The notes under the pieces: generated by a model
Told to the model about the DNA's origin: nothing
The model's database searches: none
What the model saw: only the letters and a program-made list of their open reading frames with translations
Shown: piece after piece, positions 1 to 12,658 of the stretch
Layout: each line of letters begins with the position of its first letter
Position numbering within the stretch: position 1 is the stretch's first letter
Program-made: the position numbers and the translations under genes
From: Dehalobacter sp.
Lineage (GTDB): Bacteria > Bacillota > Desulfitobacteriia > Desulfitobacteriales > Syntrophobotulaceae
DNA: 64,000 nucleotides
Direction: 5' to 3'
Assembly (NCBI GenBank): GCA_023667845.1
Contig: JAMPIU010000073.1
Location: 124,001 to 188,000 of the forward strand

Positions 1-1109
1 GTGGTGGAAATGCAATAATTCCTCGGATCCTTGCCATAGAGATAGATTGCTTCTTCCTGTCCATAATCTACTTTCAGTTTTTTCGGCCATTCCGGCCAGG
101 GGTTCGCAGCTTCAATACGATGAGCAGGTGGCTCAGGCAGAATTTCAAACTGGAAAACACTTTTGCAGCCATGTCGGATTGCCGTGGCCACACAGTCCGT
201 CCCCGTATCCCCGCCGCCAATGATGATGACATTCTTACCCTTGGCACTAATAAAACTCTCATCCTTTAGGTTGGAATTCAATAAACTTTTGGTGGTCGCT
301 TTTAGGAAGTCTACGGCATAATAAACCCCTTTCAGATCTTTGCCTTCCACATCCAGCCCCCGGGGCTTGGTAGCTCCTGTGCACAGCACAACGGCATCAT
401 AGTTGTCTACGAGCTCTTGGGCCTTCATATATTTGCCGACTTCGGTATTCAGAACAAATTCTATCCCGGATGCCTTCAGTACATCAAGCCGTCTTTCAAT
501 AAATCGTTTATCAAGCTTCATGTTGGGGATCCCATACATCAAAAGTCCCCCCGCCCGGTCATCCCGCTCATACACCGTGACCTCATGGCCGACGGCATTC
601 AGATAATAGGCCGCAGACAGTCCGGACGGGCCCGAACCGACAACAGCGACTTTCTTGCCGGTGGCTTTGGCCTTCTTAGGATTTACCCATCCTTCGGCAA
701 ACGCTTTCTCGATAATCTCATATTCAATGCTGTTAATAGTCACAGCGTCCATGATATAGCCTTCGGTACAAGCCCCTTCACAAGGTGCAGGGCAAACCCT
801 TGAGGTAAATTCCGGGAACGGCGTTGTTCTACTCAGCCGCTTGTACGCTTCCCGCCATTGTCCTTTATAGACAAGCTCATTCCATTCTGGAATTAAATTG
901 TGCAGCGGGCAACCTGAAGCGGCGCCGTTCAAGAGCACACCGCCGTGGCAGAAAGGTACACCGCAGTCCATGCAGCGCGCGCCCTGCGTCCGGACAATCT
1001 CAGGATCCTGGGGAAGCTTGACTTCATTGTAGTCTTTGATCCGTTCTTCAGGCTTCCTTTTCTTCGGATCGATTCTGTTATACTCTAAAAATCCTGTTGC
1101 TTTTCCCAT
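1..1109 (-). CDS. gltD: Glutamate synthase small subunit, 3' end beyond the window
   Basis: NAD(P)H-oxidising beta subunit of glutamate synthase. It passes electrons through FAD and Fe-S clusters to GltB, which makes two glutamates from glutamine and 2-oxoglutarate. The frame is open from the ATG at 1109 to the window edge (about 369 codons of the family's roughly 490). The N-terminus has the cysteine pattern CMDCGVPFCH and CPAPCEGAC for the [4Fe-4S] clusters. A first dinucleotide fold (VAVVGSGPSGL) and a second (VIIIGGGDTGTD) follow. The start lies just downstream of the gltB stop, so the two are one transcription unit. Only the C-terminal end is missing. Confidence 0.95.
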   Translation of the reverse strand, partial: MGKATGFLEYNRIDPKKRKPEERIKDYNEVKLPQDPEIVRTQGARCMDCGVPFCHGGVLLNGAASGCPLHNLIPEWNELVYKGQWREAYKRLSRTTPFPEFTSRVCPAPCEGACTEGYIMDAVTINSIEYEIIEKAFAEGWVNPKKAKATGKKVAVVGSGPSGLSAAYYLNAVGHEVTVYERDDRAGGLLMYGIPNMKLDKRFIERRLDVLKASGIEFVLNTEVGKYMKAQELVDNYDAVVLCTGATKPRGLDVEGKDLKGVYYAVDFLKATTKSLLNSNLKDESFISAKGKNVIIIGGGDTGTDCVATAIRHGCKSVFQFEILPEPPAHRIEAANPWPEWPKKLKVDYGQEEAIYLYGKDPRNYCIST

Positions 1110-1111
1110 GA

Positions 1112-4100
1112 TCAGACCTTCCCTTCAAAGGCCGCCGTCAGGGCTTCTTCACCGCTTAAGCCAGCCTTGTGAGCTCTATCAATATTTTCCATCATCTTTT
1201 TATAATCTTTGGGTATGATCTTCGTAAATCTTGCTGCGTAATCCGCCCAATTGTCCAGTACTTTTCGGCCTAGGGGGCTTCCCGTATGCGCCACATGTTT
1301 ACGAATCATTTCCCTGATTTCTTTCAGTTCCTTTTCCGAAGTGATTTTTTCCATAAGAATCAGAGACTTGTTGCAGTATATTTCCTCAAAATCCAGGATA
1401 TAGGCAACACCGCCAGACATACCCGCAGCAAAGTTCCGTCCTGTCTTACCCAGGATCACAACTTTTCCTCCGGTCATATATTCACAGCCATGGTCGCCGA
1501 CACCTTCAACAACCGCATTGACGCCGCTGTTCCGGACACAGAATCTTTCGCCGGCGATTCCGTTGATATAGGCTTCACCCGAAGTTGCGCCGTAGAAGGC
1601 AACATTGCCGATTAGAATATTCTTTGCTGGTTCAAAATCCGAAGTTTTTGGCGGATAGACCATGATTTTGCCACCCGAAAGGCCTTTGCCAATATAGTCA
1701 TTAGCATCACCCTCAAGTTCCAAGGACATGCCCTTGGGTGCGAACGCACCAAAGCTTTGACCTGCAGAACCAACAAAAGTCAGCTTAATGGTATCCTCAG
1801 GAAGCCCCTCTTCCCCGAAACGCTTGGTTATTTCACTGCCGACAATGGTTCCAACCACGCGGTCCACATTGTTGATCTTCAGTTTGGCCCGGATTGATTT
1901 TTTGTGTTCCAGGGCCGGTTTGCACATTCTTAAAAGCTTGCGCATATCCAGGGATTCTTCCAGTCCATGGTTTTGCTGCTGTGACTTAAATCTGCCGACA
2001 TCTGCACCGGCATAGGGCTGATACAGGACCTGGGAAAGATCAACCTTAGCTGCTTTCCAATTCTTAATATTTTCTTTGTGTTTGAGCCTGTCTGTACGTC
2101 CAACCATTTCATTAATGGTCCTGAAGCCGAGTTTCGCCATAATCTCCCGCATTTCCTGTGCAACAAACAACATAAAATTCTCAACATGCTCAGGCTTGCC
2201 GGCAAAATTCTTACGGAGCTCTTCATTCTGGGTTGCAATACCTACGGGGCATGTGTTCAGATTGCAGACGCGCATCATCACACAGCCCATGGAAATGAGT
2301 GGGGTGGTGGCAAATCCATATTCCTCAGCACCTAAAAGTGCAGCGATGACAACATCTCTACCTGACAGAAGCTTACCGTCTGTTTCCAGGACGACTCTGT
2401 CTCTTAAGCGATTAAGCACAAGGGTCTGATGGGTTTCGGCAAGTCCCAATTCCCACGGCAATCCTGTATTTTTAATGCTTGTTCGCGGTGAAGCACCTGT
2501 ACCGCCATCATAGCCGCTGATCAGAATAACGTCGGCCTTGCCCTTGGCCACACCGGCCGCGATCGTACCGACACCCACTTCAGAAACAAGCTTAACATTG
2601 ATTCGGGCATCACGGTTGGCATTTTTAAGGTCATGGATCAGTTCCGCCAGATCTTCGATTGAATAGATATCATGGTGCGGCGGGGGTGAAATTAATTCGA
2701 CACCTGGTGTTGAGTGTCTAACTTTGGCAATTGCCGGAAAAACCTTCCGGCCTGGAAGCTGCCCGCCTTCTCCAGGCTTGGCCCCTTGCGCCATTTTGAT
2801 CTGTATTTCCGAGGCATTTACCAGGAAGCTGCTGGTAACACCGAAGCGACCTGAAGCAACCTGCTTGATGGCACTGATCAGACTGTCGCCATTCGGCAGC
2901 TTTCTAAATCTTTCAGGATCCTCGCCGCCTTCACCGCTGTTACTTTTGCCGCCCAAACGGTTCATGGCAATCGCCATACATTCGTGAGCTTCCTTGCTGA
3001 TCGAGCCATAGGACATCGCCCCGGTCTTAAATCTTTTGACGATAGACTCGACCGGTTCGACTTCTTCGATAGGAATCGTATCTCCGGCGCTTATTTTGAA
3101 ATCCAGCAGCTGCCTGAGTGTATAGATCTCCTCGTCATTAATTTTTCTGGAGTAATCTTTGAAAAGATGGTAATTGCCTTCCCGGCAGGCGCGCTGGAGC
3201 AAGTAAATTGTTTCCGGGTTATAGAGATGAATCTCCCCGTTATCTTTACATTGGTAGAAACCGCCGATTTCCAGTGTATCTGTGTAGAGTGCATTCTCAT
3301 CAAAAGCACTTTCATGCCGCATTTGATTTTCCATCGTAATTTCTTCCAGACCGATTCCTTCCAAGCGGGATGGCGTCTGAGTAAAGTAGCGGTCAATCAG
3401 ATCTCTTTTCAGTCCGACAGCTTCAAATATCTGGGCACCATGGTAGCTGCGCATCGTCGAAATACCCATTTTCGTAAGCACCTTTAAGATGCCTTTGATC
3501 GAGGCTTTAATATAGTTCTTTTTGGCCTCCTGATAACTTAGGCCATTCGTCATTCCTTTGGCCGCTAGGTCTCTGATCGTTTCGTAAGCAATATAGGGGT
3601 TGATCGCGGTAACACCGTACCCGATCAAGGCACAGAAATGGTGTACCTCCCTGGCTTCTCCGGTCTCCAGAACAATACCCACACTCGTCCGGATTTCACG
3701 GCGTATCAAATGGTGATGCAGCCCTGAAGATGCCAGAAGAGCGGGGATAGCAGCAAATTCTTTATTAACGCCCCTATCCGAAAGAACAAGAATATTTGTG
3801 CCATCAGCAATTGCTTTATCTGCTTCCCGGGATATTTTGTCTAAAGCTCTTTCCATTGCTCTAAGGCCGCCAGCTGCCTTGTAAAGAATGGAAATCCTGG
3901 CTGTCTTGAACTTCCCGTTATTTAATTTCATAATGGTATCCAATTGCGTATTGGTGAGGATCGGTGACTCCAGATATACTGCGGAACTATGCGTCCGGTC
4001 AGGATCCAGAAGGTTTCCCGCATTCCCCAGGAGCATTGTGCTGGAGGTAATGATTTCCTCACGGATGCCATCAATCGGGGGATTCGTCACTTGGGCAAAA

Positions 4101-5668
4101 AGCTGCTTGAAATAATGGTACAGCATTTGAGGTTTGTCTGAAAGTACTGCCAGCGGTGAATCCATGCCCATCGATCCGACAGGGTCAAGGCCATCAGTCG
4201 CCATCGGCAGAATCATTTTATTGATATCCTCATGGGTATAGCCAAATGCTTTCTGCTGGGAGATAATATCTTCCAGCATCGGTGCTTCCAATTCGTCGTC
4301 AGCAGGGAGATCACTTAAATAGACAATATGCTTCTTATTCCACTCTTCATACGGATGCATCAGGGAAACATTCTTTTTGATTTCCTCATCAGAAATGATC
4401 CTTTGTGCTTCCGTATCGATCAGGAGCATTTTACCCGGTTCCAAACGGCCTTTATACTTGACATTTTCAGGCTTGATGTCAAGAACCCCCACCTCGGAGG
4501 CGAGGATAACTTTATCATCTTTCGTGACATAATAACGTGATGGTCTTAGTCCATTCCTGTCCAGTACGCCACCGATAACGGTTCCGTCGGTAAAGCCCAT
4601 GGCAGCCGGTCCGTCCCAAGGCTCCATAATAAAATTATTAAACTCATAAAAGTCCTTTTTTTCTTTGGACATCAAATCATTCTTTTCCCATGGCTCAGGA
4701 ATCATCATCATGACAGCATGAGGAAGCGATCTGCCAGTAAGATGGATAAACTCAAGACTGTTGTCAAACATGGCCGAATCGCTGCCTGACTCGTCAACAA
4801 TCGGATATACCTTGGAAATGTCATCAAATAATGGTGAATCAATGCATTTTTGTCTGGCCTTCATCCAGTTAACGTTACCTCTGATGGTATTGATTTCTCC
4901 ATTATGGACGATATACCGGTTCGGGTGCGCCCGCTCCCAGCTCGGAAAGGTATTGGTGCTGAACCTGGAATGAACCATAGCCAGTGCTGAAACAAAATCG
5001 AGATCGGAAAGATCCAGATAAAAGTTTCTGAGCTGTTCAGCTGTAAGCATACCTTTGTAGACAATGGTTTTGCTGGAAAGGCTGGCAATATAGAAGGAGC
5101 CGCCCTTATCTTCACACATTGGGATGATCAGTCTTTCTGCTCTTTTCCGAATGACATAGAGCTTTCTTTCAAAATCCATATCATCGGTCAGATCGGGGCT
5201 TCTTCCGATAAAAACCTGTATAAACCGAGGCATAACAGCTTTGGCACTATGGCCGACCGTCGATTTGTCGATCGGGACTTCCCGCCACCCAAGAATCTTC
5301 TGTCCTTCCTCACGAACAATCTTTTCAAAAGAGTCCATCTGGGTAACCCGAAAATCTTCATATTTGTGCGCAAAAATCATTCCTACACCATATTTGCCCT
5401 TTTCCGGCAAATTAAAACCAAGAACATCACATTCCCGTTTAAAGAAGTCATGGGGTATTTGCACCAAAATGCCAGCGCCGTCACCCGTATTCTCATCCGC
5501 ACCACTGGCACCTCTGTGGTTTAAGTTTTCCAGAACGGTTAAAGCTTCCTCGACAATGTCGTGCGATTTTTCACCTTTGATATTCACGACAAATCCCATA
5601 CCGCAGGCATCATGCTCAAAGGCCGGATCGTAAAGACCCTGTTTTTTTGGCAATTGATTGTATTTCAT
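1112..5668 (-). CDS. gltB: Glutamate synthase large subunit
   Basis: Alpha subunit of glutamate synthase, 1518 residues from the ATG at 5668, the usual family length. I chose this start, not an in-frame GTG nine bases upstream, because AAAGGGTG lies at a normal distance. The order is a class II glutamine amidotransferase domain, a central domain, the FMN-binding synthase domain and a C-terminal GXGXG beta-helix. The propeptide would be cut before Cys22 in HDACGMGF, leaving the catalytic N-terminal cysteine. The cysteines in [15 protein letters not shown] ligate the 3Fe-4S cluster. Transcribed with gltD and divergent from gdhA. Confidence 0.97.
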   Translation of the reverse strand: MKYNQLPKKQGLYDPAFEHDACGMGFVVNIKGEKSHDIVEEALTVLENLNHRGASGADENTGDGAGILVQIPHDFFKRECDVLGFNLPEKGKYGVGMIFAHKYEDFRVTQMDSFEKIVREEGQKILGWREVPIDKSTVGHSAKAVMPRFIQVFIGRSPDLTDDMDFERKLYVIRKRAERLIIPMCEDKGGSFYIASLSSKTIVYKGMLTAEQLRNFYLDLSDLDFVSALAMVHSRFSTNTFPSWERAHPNRYIVHNGEINTIRGNVNWMKARQKCIDSPLFDDISKVYPIVDESGSDSAMFDNSLEFIHLTGRSLPHAVMMMIPEPWEKNDLMSKEKKDFYEFNNFIMEPWDGPAAMGFTDGTVIGGVLDRNGLRPSRYYVTKDDKVILASEVGVLDIKPENVKYKGRLEPGKMLLIDTEAQRIISDEEIKKNVSLMHPYEEWNKKHIVYLSDLPADDELEAPMLEDIISQQKAFGYTHEDINKMILPMATDGLDPVGSMGMDSPLAVLSDKPQMLYHYFKQLFAQVTNPPIDGIREEIITSSTMLLGNAGNLLDPDRTHSSAVYLESPILTNTQLDTIMKLNNGKFKTARISILYKAAGGLRAMERALDKISREADKAIADGTNILVLSDRGVNKEFAAIPALLASSGLHHHLIRREIRTSVGIVLETGEAREVHHFCALIGYGVTAINPYIAYETIRDLAAKGMTNGLSYQEAKKNYIKASIKGILKVLTKMGISTMRSYHGAQIFEAVGLKRDLIDRYFTQTPSRLEGIGLEEITMENQMRHESAFDENALYTDTLEIGGFYQCKDNGEIHLYNPETIYLLQRACREGNYHLFKDYSRKINDEEIYTLRQLLDFKISAGDTIPIEEVEPVESIVKRFKTGAMSYGSISKEAHECMAIAMNRLGGKSNSGEGGEDPERFRKLPNGDSLISAIKQVASGRFGVTSSFLVNASEIQIKMAQGAKPGEGGQLPGRKVFPAIAKVRHSTPGVELISPPPHHDIYSIEDLAELIHDLKNANRDARINVKLVSEVGVGTIAAGVAKGKADVILISGYDGGTGASPRTSIKNTGLPWELGLAETHQTLVLNRLRDRVVLETDGKLLSGRDVVIAALLGAEEYGFATTPLISMGCVMMRVCNLNTCPVGIATQNEELRKNFAGKPEHVENFMLFVAQEMREIMAKLGFRTINEMVGRTDRLKHKENIKNWKAAKVDLSQVLYQPYAGADVGRFKSQQQNHGLEESLDMRKLLRMCKPALEHKKSIRAKLKINNVDRVVGTIVGSEITKRFGEEGLPEDTIKLTFVGSAGQSFGAFAPKGMSLELEGDANDYIGKGLSGGKIMVYPPKTSDFEPAKNILIGNVAFYGATSGEAYINGIAGERFCVRNSGVNAVVEGVGDHGCEYMTGGKVVILGKTGRNFAAGMSGGVAYILDFEEIYCNKSLILMEKITSEKELKEIREMIRKHVAHTGSPLGRKVLDNWADYAARFTKIIPKDYKKMMENIDRAHKAGLSGEEALTAAFEGKV

Positions 5669-7316
<1,648 letters not shown>

Positions 7317-7385
7317 GCCGGAGCTGCCTAATCCGATTCGTGATTCCATTGATACTCACGATATAGTCTTGATACCACTAAAATT

Positions 7386-7445
7386 AAAAAGACCTCTTGG
7401 AGACTGAGTATGTTCAAAACAGCTCGCATCCAAAAGGTCTTTTTT
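7386..7445. terminator. Bidirectional terminator between gdhA and alr
   Basis: Arms AAAGACCTCTTGGA (7388-7401) and TCCAAAAGGTCTTT (7429-7442) pair with one mismatch. A T-run follows on each strand, as expected between convergent genes. Confidence 0.8.
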
Positions 7446-7463
7446 ATTAATGTTTTTCAAATA

Positions 7464-8582
7464 CTATTTGCTCTCAACCATCACCCTTGGCACTCTCTTG
7501 GAAATACCGCACAGGATCTCATAGCTAATCGTTCCACATTGTTCAGCAATCCGATCTGCGGAAATAAACAAGTCACCGTCTTTGCCAAGTAGAATAGCTT
7601 CATCTCCTTCTTGGATCCCTTCAATTTCTGTTACATCAACCATGATCTGATCCATGCATATTTTGCCGATGATCCTGGCTTTCTTTCCCTTCAGCAAGAC
7701 CTCACCGCCGTTGGACAGAGAACGGCGCAGACCGTCTCCGTAACCGATCGGCAGCGTTGCGACTTTTGTGGGCCTGTCGGCAATAAACGTCCTTCCATAG
7801 CCAACACTCTCGCCCTTTTCGATGGTCTTCAGCTGGGAAATGCGGGTTTTTAAAGACATGACCGGTTCAAAGCCGGCTTCCTGTCCGGCGTGGTCCATCG
7901 GTAAAAGTCCGTACAATATGATTCCTGGACGGCAAAGTTCGTAATGACTTTCGGGAATTTGCATGATTGCGGCAGAGTTTGCGACATGACGGATCGGAAT
8001 TTTTATTCCTGCCGCGCATAACTTTTCATATAAGTCATCAAAGATCTTCAGCTGCTGCTTCGCATAAGACAAATCAGTGCTGTCGGCCGTGGCCAGATGG
8101 GTATAAATCCCCTCCAGATAAAGGCCAGGAAGCTTTGCAATTTTTTGAATATTTTCGAGTATATTTTCGCGGAACCCTGTCCTACCCATTCCCGTATCCA
8201 CTTTGATATGGAGTCTCGCTGTTTTATTCAGCTTCAACGCTGCCGCTGAAAGCGCTTCAGCCTGTTCGATCTGAAATATTTCGGGAATGATCTCTTCTTT
8301 GACCAGTATTTCTGAATACTTCGACAATGTAGGTCCAATAACCATAAGGGCAATATCCGGGAATTCCCTTCTGAGCTCCAAAGCTTCTTCCAGGATAGCA
8401 ACCCCGAATCTGGTAATCCCTTCTTCCTTTAGAGTCCGAACAACCTCCACTGCACCGTGTCCGTAGGCATCTGCCTTGACTATGGGCATTATTTCACTGC
8501 CGGCGTACTGCTGTATCCTTTTTAAATTGCGTCTTAAAGCCCCCAAATCAACTTCTGCCCAAACCGGACGAAAAATATTCAT
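7464..8582 (-). CDS. alr: Alanine racemase
   Basis: PLP enzyme interconverting L- and D-alanine for peptidoglycan. 372 residues, normal length. The PLP lysine is K36 in VKADAYGHG, and the catalytic-tyrosine region GYGRTF and the LPIGYGDG motif lie in the C-terminal half. The ATG follows the stop of the upstream nnr gene within a few bases (TAGAATG), so the two are translationally coupled. The alr plus nnr pairing is common in Firmicutes. It converges on gdhA. Confidence 0.96.
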   Translation of the reverse strand: MNIFRPVWAEVDLGALRRNLKRIQQYAGSEIMPIVKADAYGHGAVEVVRTLKEEGITRFGVAILEEALELRREFPDIALMVIGPTLSKYSEILVKEEIIPEIFQIEQAEALSAAALKLNKTARLHIKVDTGMGRTGFRENILENIQKIAKLPGLYLEGIYTHLATADSTDLSYAKQQLKIFDDLYEKLCAAGIKIPIRHVANSAAIMQIPESHYELCRPGIILYGLLPMDHAGQEAGFEPVMSLKTRISQLKTIEKGESVGYGRTFIADRPTKVATLPIGYGDGLRRSLSNGGEVLLKGKKARIIGKICMDQIMVDVTEIEGIQEGDEAILLGKDGDLFISADRIAEQCGTISYEILCGISKRVPRVMVESK

Positions 8583-8583
8583 T

Positions 8584-10161
8584 CTAAAAATCTCCTAACT
8601 GCTCTATCTCTTTTCTGACCCTTGGGAGGCAATCAGCTACCTCCGAAGCTGTGAAACCTGATAAACCAAACTGATCTTTTAAAACATCTCCGGCCTTGCC
8701 GTGAAGATAAACCCCCATGCAAGCTGCACCTAACGGAGGGACACCCTGGGCAATCCAGGACATAATACTTCCGGTCAGCACATCCCCTGTGCCGCCTGTG
8801 CCAAGTCCTGCATTACCTGTCGGATTCAAAAAAACTCTGCCGTCCGGCGAAGCAACGACCGAACCTGCGCCTTTCAGGACAACAATGGCACCCCATTCCA
8901 GGGCTTTGGCCAGCGCTATCTTCAAACGGTTTTCCTGAACCTCGTCAATTGAACAGCCGCATAAGCGGGCCATTTCCCCTGGATGAGGCGTCAGAATAAG
9001 ATTGCCTCTGCCTTTCCTTAAACTGACAACATCCGGTTCGCGGGAAATCAGATTCAACGCGTCTGCATCCAGAACTACCGGTACATCGGTCTCTATCAGT
9101 ATATTTTTTATGACATTAAGAAATGACTCCGTCTGCCTGAGTCCGGGACCTACTGCACAAGCGTCAGCTCCTTGTAACCGCTCCTGAATGACCGACCAGG
9201 CATTGACGCTTAACATTTCATAATCCTTTGCTGGCCAGACCGTAGCTTCAATGACTCCCAAATCTACCGTCTCAGCAATCGCTTCAGGGGTAACGATCTG
9301 AAGAAGCCCTGCCCCGCAGCGCAGAGCCGACTTTCCTGCCAGGATGACAGCCCCGCTCATTCCAAGCGATCCCCCAATCAGAACCGCCCGGCCATGCGTA
9401 CCTTTATGGCCCAGTATGTGTCTTGCTGGAATCAAAGGCCGGATGACTTCATCCGTCAATAGATAGGCAAAGATTTTTTCTTCGCCTATCACTTTTTCGG
9501 GAATTGAAATTTGGTCAATGACCAGCCTTCCTGTATAGATTAATCCTTCTCCGAGAAAATGTCCAAGCTTTGGCAAGCCAAAGGTAACTGTCACATCTCC
9601 CTGGACTGCAATCGTATGTACTTTCCCCGTATCTGCTTCCAGACCGCTGGGAATATCGACACAAACCACCGGCAGATCGGCTTTGTTTAAGTCTTCAATG
9701 AAACCTGCCAGGGATTCCGGAATTTCTCCTTTAAAGCCTATTCCATACAACGCATCAACAGCAACCTGAGACTGCATCAGGGCAAGCTTGAATAGACGAA
9801 GCTGTTTTTCGTCTTCGACAGGAATGATCTTTTCTCCCATTTTCTGGAACAATTCATAGTTCAGCTTGGCATCCCCTTGAAGCTCAGCAGGATTTGCGAA
9901 AAGAAAAACGGTCACTTCCATCCCTAATACACAAAGATGCCTGGCCACTGCCAGACCGTCACCGCCATTATTGCCTTTTCCGGCAAGAATAACTGCTCTC
10001 AAACCGCGAAGCGACTTTTTTTCATCCTTCAGCAGAATAATCTTTATTTCCCTTACTACTGCCAACGCTGCATTCTCCATAAGAATGGACCCGGGGATTC
10101 CAAAATGATTGATTGCGTTGGAATCAATGCTGCGCATTTGTCCGGCACTTACAATACGCAT
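8584..10161 (-). CDS. nnr: Bifunctional NAD(P)H-hydrate epimerase / ADP-dependent dehydratase
   Basis: Repairs damaged NAD(P)H. The N-terminal YjeF_N domain (about 1-220, with VILAGKGNNGGDGL) epimerises R-NAD(P)HX to S. The C-terminal ribokinase-like domain (about 240-510, ending in GTGGTGDVLTGSI) dehydrates it using ADP. 525 residues, usual for the fused form. The ATG has GAGGAGG upstream. First gene of the nnr-alr unit. Confidence 0.94.
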   Translation of the reverse strand: MRIVSAGQMRSIDSNAINHFGIPGSILMENAALAVVREIKIILLKDEKKSLRGLRAVILAGKGNNGGDGLAVARHLCVLGMEVTVFLFANPAELQGDAKLNYELFQKMGEKIIPVEDEKQLRLFKLALMQSQVAVDALYGIGFKGEIPESLAGFIEDLNKADLPVVCVDIPSGLEADTGKVHTIAVQGDVTVTFGLPKLGHFLGEGLIYTGRLVIDQISIPEKVIGEEKIFAYLLTDEVIRPLIPARHILGHKGTHGRAVLIGGSLGMSGAVILAGKSALRCGAGLLQIVTPEAIAETVDLGVIEATVWPAKDYEMLSVNAWSVIQERLQGADACAVGPGLRQTESFLNVIKNILIETDVPVVLDADALNLISREPDVVSLRKGRGNLILTPHPGEMARLCGCSIDEVQENRLKIALAKALEWGAIVVLKGAGSVVASPDGRVFLNPTGNAGLGTGGTGDVLTGSIMSWIAQGVPPLGAACMGVYLHGKAGDVLKDQFGLSGFTASEVADCLPRVRKEIEQLGDF

Positions 10162-10204
10162 TTTTTTCTATCCTCCTCGGAAAAAAACTTTTCCTACTTA
10201 TTTT

Positions 10205-10233
10205 ATAATGAACACCGCCAAGTACCATGTCAA
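10205..10233 (-). promoter_or_regulatory. Promoter of the nnr-alr operon
   Basis: On the minus strand TTGACA (10228-10233), a 17-base spacer and CATTAT (10205-10210), about 45 bases before the nnr start. The stretch TTGACATGGTACT around the -35 recurs exactly at 12698-12710. Confidence 0.6.
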
Positions 10234-10299
10234 CCCTAAAATGCCCGCCCGTTGCTGTCACCGTTCGTTGCTGTCTAATATTTTGGATACCAACGATAT

Positions 10300-10653
10300 C
10301 TATTCCAAAATAACAGATGCTATGGCCGTATCTTTACTGTGAGAGAGGCTTATTCGGACTCTCTCTGCTCCTCTCGACCGCGCTGCAGCCTGTGCCCTTT
10401 CACTCAAATATACGATTGGTTCTCCCGCTTCATTCCGCAGGATCTCAATATCATGCCAGCTTAGACCACTGAGCCCCGTCCCCAGTGCTTTAAGTACCGC
10501 TTCTTTGCCTGCAAACCTGGCAGCCAGAGAAGATATATGTTTTTTTGATAGTTCAGCCAGCTCCCTGTCGGTAAACAGTCTGGCAACCAGTTTTGAATGT
10601 CTCCGGCAGGCCTGTTCAAATCTGGCTATTTCAACAATATCTATACCTGGATA
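10300..10653 (-). CDS. acpS: Holo-[acyl-carrier-protein] synthase
   Basis: Transfers 4'-phosphopantetheine from CoA to the serine of acyl carrier protein. The metal-binding GIDIVEIARF is at the N-terminus and FAGKEAVLKALGTG in the middle, and the protein ends with the family's LSHSKDTAIASV motif. I chose the TTG at 10653 (117 residues, GGGGAA six bases upstream). A longer in-frame start at 10686 would overlap the histidine kinase stop but has no good ribosome site. It follows the kinase gene directly. Confidence 0.92.
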   Translation of the reverse strand, partial: YPGIDIVEIARFEQACRRHSKLVARLFTDRELAELSKKHISSLAARFAGKEAVLKALGTGLSGLSWHDIEILRNEAGEPIVYLSERAQAAARSRGAERVRISLSHSKDTAIASVILE

Positions 10654-10682
10654 CAAATGAAGTTCCCCGTTTCTTCGTAAAA

Positions 10683-12035
10683 TCAAATACCATTTCTGGC
10701 CCTGGTACTAGACATAGGGTCCTGAATCCAGGGTTCGGCAGAAGGCTGCTGCGGACTGGTCTGTTTGTATGGAAGCCTCATTTCTACAGTCGTCCCCTCA
10801 CCTATTTTGCTTTCAATGTTTAATCCGTATTCTGAACCATATAAACCCTTCAGGCGGGCATGGACATTGGCGAGCCCTACACCGTTGCCTGAGCCTACAC
10901 CGGGCAGCAGGACATCTTTCAGCCGATCCTCTTCAATCCCCATTCCGTTATCAATGACTTCTACAAAAAGTTCGCTTTTACCATCTTCCAGCCCGAGTTC
11001 CCTGACCCGGATCGTTACAACACCATTCAGCATGATCATGGGGGTAATCCCATGTTTGACCGCATTTTCAACTAGAGGCTGAATACTCAGTCTTGGCACC
11101 TCGGCATCCATCAGTTCCTTGGGAATTTCCAGCTTAATCTTCAGCTTTTTCCCAAAACGAGCTTTTTCCAGCACAAAATAATTATTAACGAATTCCATCT
11201 CTTCCCGAAGAGAAATGAGTGCGCCTTTAGATTTTAAAGACTTACGGAAAAATTCGGCCAGATGGATCAAAAGTCTTCTGGCCCGGTTGGGGTTGGTTCG
11301 GCTGGTGGCAATAATTGTATTCAGAACATTAAAAAAGAAATGCGGATTGATCTGAGCCTGAAGAGCATCGAGTCTGGCTTCCATCGTCAGATTGGTCTGA
11401 TGGTCCAGTTCAGCTACTTCCACCTGAAGGCTTAAAATCTGGCCCATGCCAAGTGCAAGCCTGATCAGGTCAGGAGAAATCTTTCCGCCCTTCGTTTCAT
11501 AGAGCTTAAATGTTCCGACAACATTTCCTTTGCAGGAAAGCGGAACAATGACTGCCGCAGCCAAAGGACAGTCACACGTGTCCGACATCGGGCAGTTTAA
11601 CTCTTCCTGCGTCTGAACAACTTTATATTTTGCAGTCTGTATGACTTCTCTGGTCGCTGCCGTCAGAATCTTATCACCGGGATGGTGCCTGTCGCAGCCT
11701 GCCCCAAGATAGGCGAGCTGTTTCTCACAATCGGTGATCGAGACTGCGGCCACCTGAGCAATCCCTTGAATGATTTTGGCAATGGCTTCGGCGTTTTGTT
11801 TATTCAGACCGCCGCGCAGGTAAGGAAGTGTTTCGTTAGCAATCTTTACACTCAGGTCTGCCCTGCTTAACGTATGCAGCGGTACGGCCTTTTTCTCTAA
11901 ATTTTTCATATACCAGAAGAAATATCCGGCATCAATCACCATAAAAGCGGCCAATAGAAAAGCATTTTGCAAATAAAGACCCAGAGCGATTTCAAGGGCT
12001 ATGACCAGAACAAGGGTTACATTCATATTTTTCAT
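10683..12035 (-). CDS. LytS/YehU-type sensor histidine kinase with GAF-like domain
   Basis: Membrane kinase of about 450 residues. It has two short N-terminal hydrophobic segments, a GAF-like sensor region (about 60-200) containing a cysteine cluster (CDRHHPG, then CPMSDTCDCPL), the His_kinase box LQAQINPHFFFNVLNTI and a HATPase domain with VENAVKHG and DNGMGI. It lacks the five-helix LytS sensor at the N-terminus. No partner response regulator lies nearby. The ATG at 12035 has GGGAGG upstream. The cysteines could bind metal or sense redox; that is inference. Confidence 0.85.
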   Translation of the reverse strand: MKNMNVTLVLVIALEIALGLYLQNAFLLAAFMVIDAGYFFWYMKNLEKKAVPLHTLSRADLSVKIANETLPYLRGGLNKQNAEAIAKIIQGIAQVAAVSITDCEKQLAYLGAGCDRHHPGDKILTAATREVIQTAKYKVVQTQEELNCPMSDTCDCPLAAAVIVPLSCKGNVVGTFKLYETKGGKISPDLIRLALGMGQILSLQVEVAELDHQTNLTMEARLDALQAQINPHFFFNVLNTIIATSRTNPNRARRLLIHLAEFFRKSLKSKGALISLREEMEFVNNYFVLEKARFGKKLKIKLEIPKELMDAEVPRLSIQPLVENAVKHGITPMIMLNGVVTIRVRELGLEDGKSELFVEVIDNGMGIEEDRLKDVLLPGVGSGNGVGLANVHARLKGLYGSEYGLNIESKIGEGTTVEMRLPYKQTSPQQPSAEPWIQDPMSSTRARNGI

Positions 12036-12055
12036 CGTCACACCTCCCTAAGAAA

Positions 12056-12658
12056 TTATTTCAATAAGCTCCGGACTTTTTTATTGCCATTCTCCGAGCT
12101 GACTACGAGAAGAATATCTCCTTCTTCGAGCAGGAAGTCGGCTTCAGGAGAAAAATTCTCATTGCCGTTTCTGACAACCCCTACGACTGTTGCCCCAGTT
12201 TTTTCTCTGACTTTAAGCTCTCTCAGGGAACAGCCGATTGCGGATGATTCCGGCTGGATTTTGAGTTCTTCAACGTCATTCCAGCGGGAGATATATCGGT
12301 CGGCATAGGTCGAAACTTTCTGAAGCAGCGCATCGATTTGCCTGTCAACTTCCTTTCTCTGCTCCATCAGGCTTTTCAACTCGTCAATAAAGGCTTGAAC
12401 CTCATTTTTTTGGTCAAAAGACTTTAAAAATTTTTCGGCCTCTATCCTGGAGTTCACAATGATGCCAATACCCGGTTTTACTCTGACGACTCCTTCATTT
12501 TGCAGAATAGCAATTGCCCGACGGATCGTCTCCGGAGAAACATTGAATCTTCCTGCCAGGGTCGACCTTCCGTGGATTTTATCCCCTTCACGGAACTCGC
12601 CGAGAACGACGGCATGCGCGATCTCATTCGCAATTTCCTGGTATTTGGCCTGTTCCAA
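12056..12658 (-). CDS. GntR-type regulator with RCK_C (TrkA-C) domain, BusR-like
   Basis: 200 residues: an N-terminal GntR winged helix (about 1-70, with HGRSTLAGRFNVSPETIRRA), a coiled linker (about 75-120) and a C-terminal RCK_C domain (about 125-200). This is the architecture of BusR, which binds c-di-AMP through RCK_C and represses osmolyte uptake genes in lactic acid bacteria. Start is a TTG with AAAGGGA upstream. Head of a unit with the kinase and acpS, and divergent from the glutamate 2,3-aminomutase gene, the likely target. The c-di-AMP ligand is inference from domain architecture. Confidence 0.82.
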   Translation of the reverse strand: MEQAKYQEIANEIAHAVVLGEFREGDKIHGRSTLAGRFNVSPETIRRAIAILQNEGVVRVKPGIGIIVNSRIEAEKFLKSFDQKNEVQAFIDELKSLMEQRKEVDRQIDALLQKVSTYADRYISRWNDVEELKIQPESSAIGCSLRELKVREKTGATVVGVVRNGNENFSPEADFLLEEGDILLVVSSENGNKKVRSLLK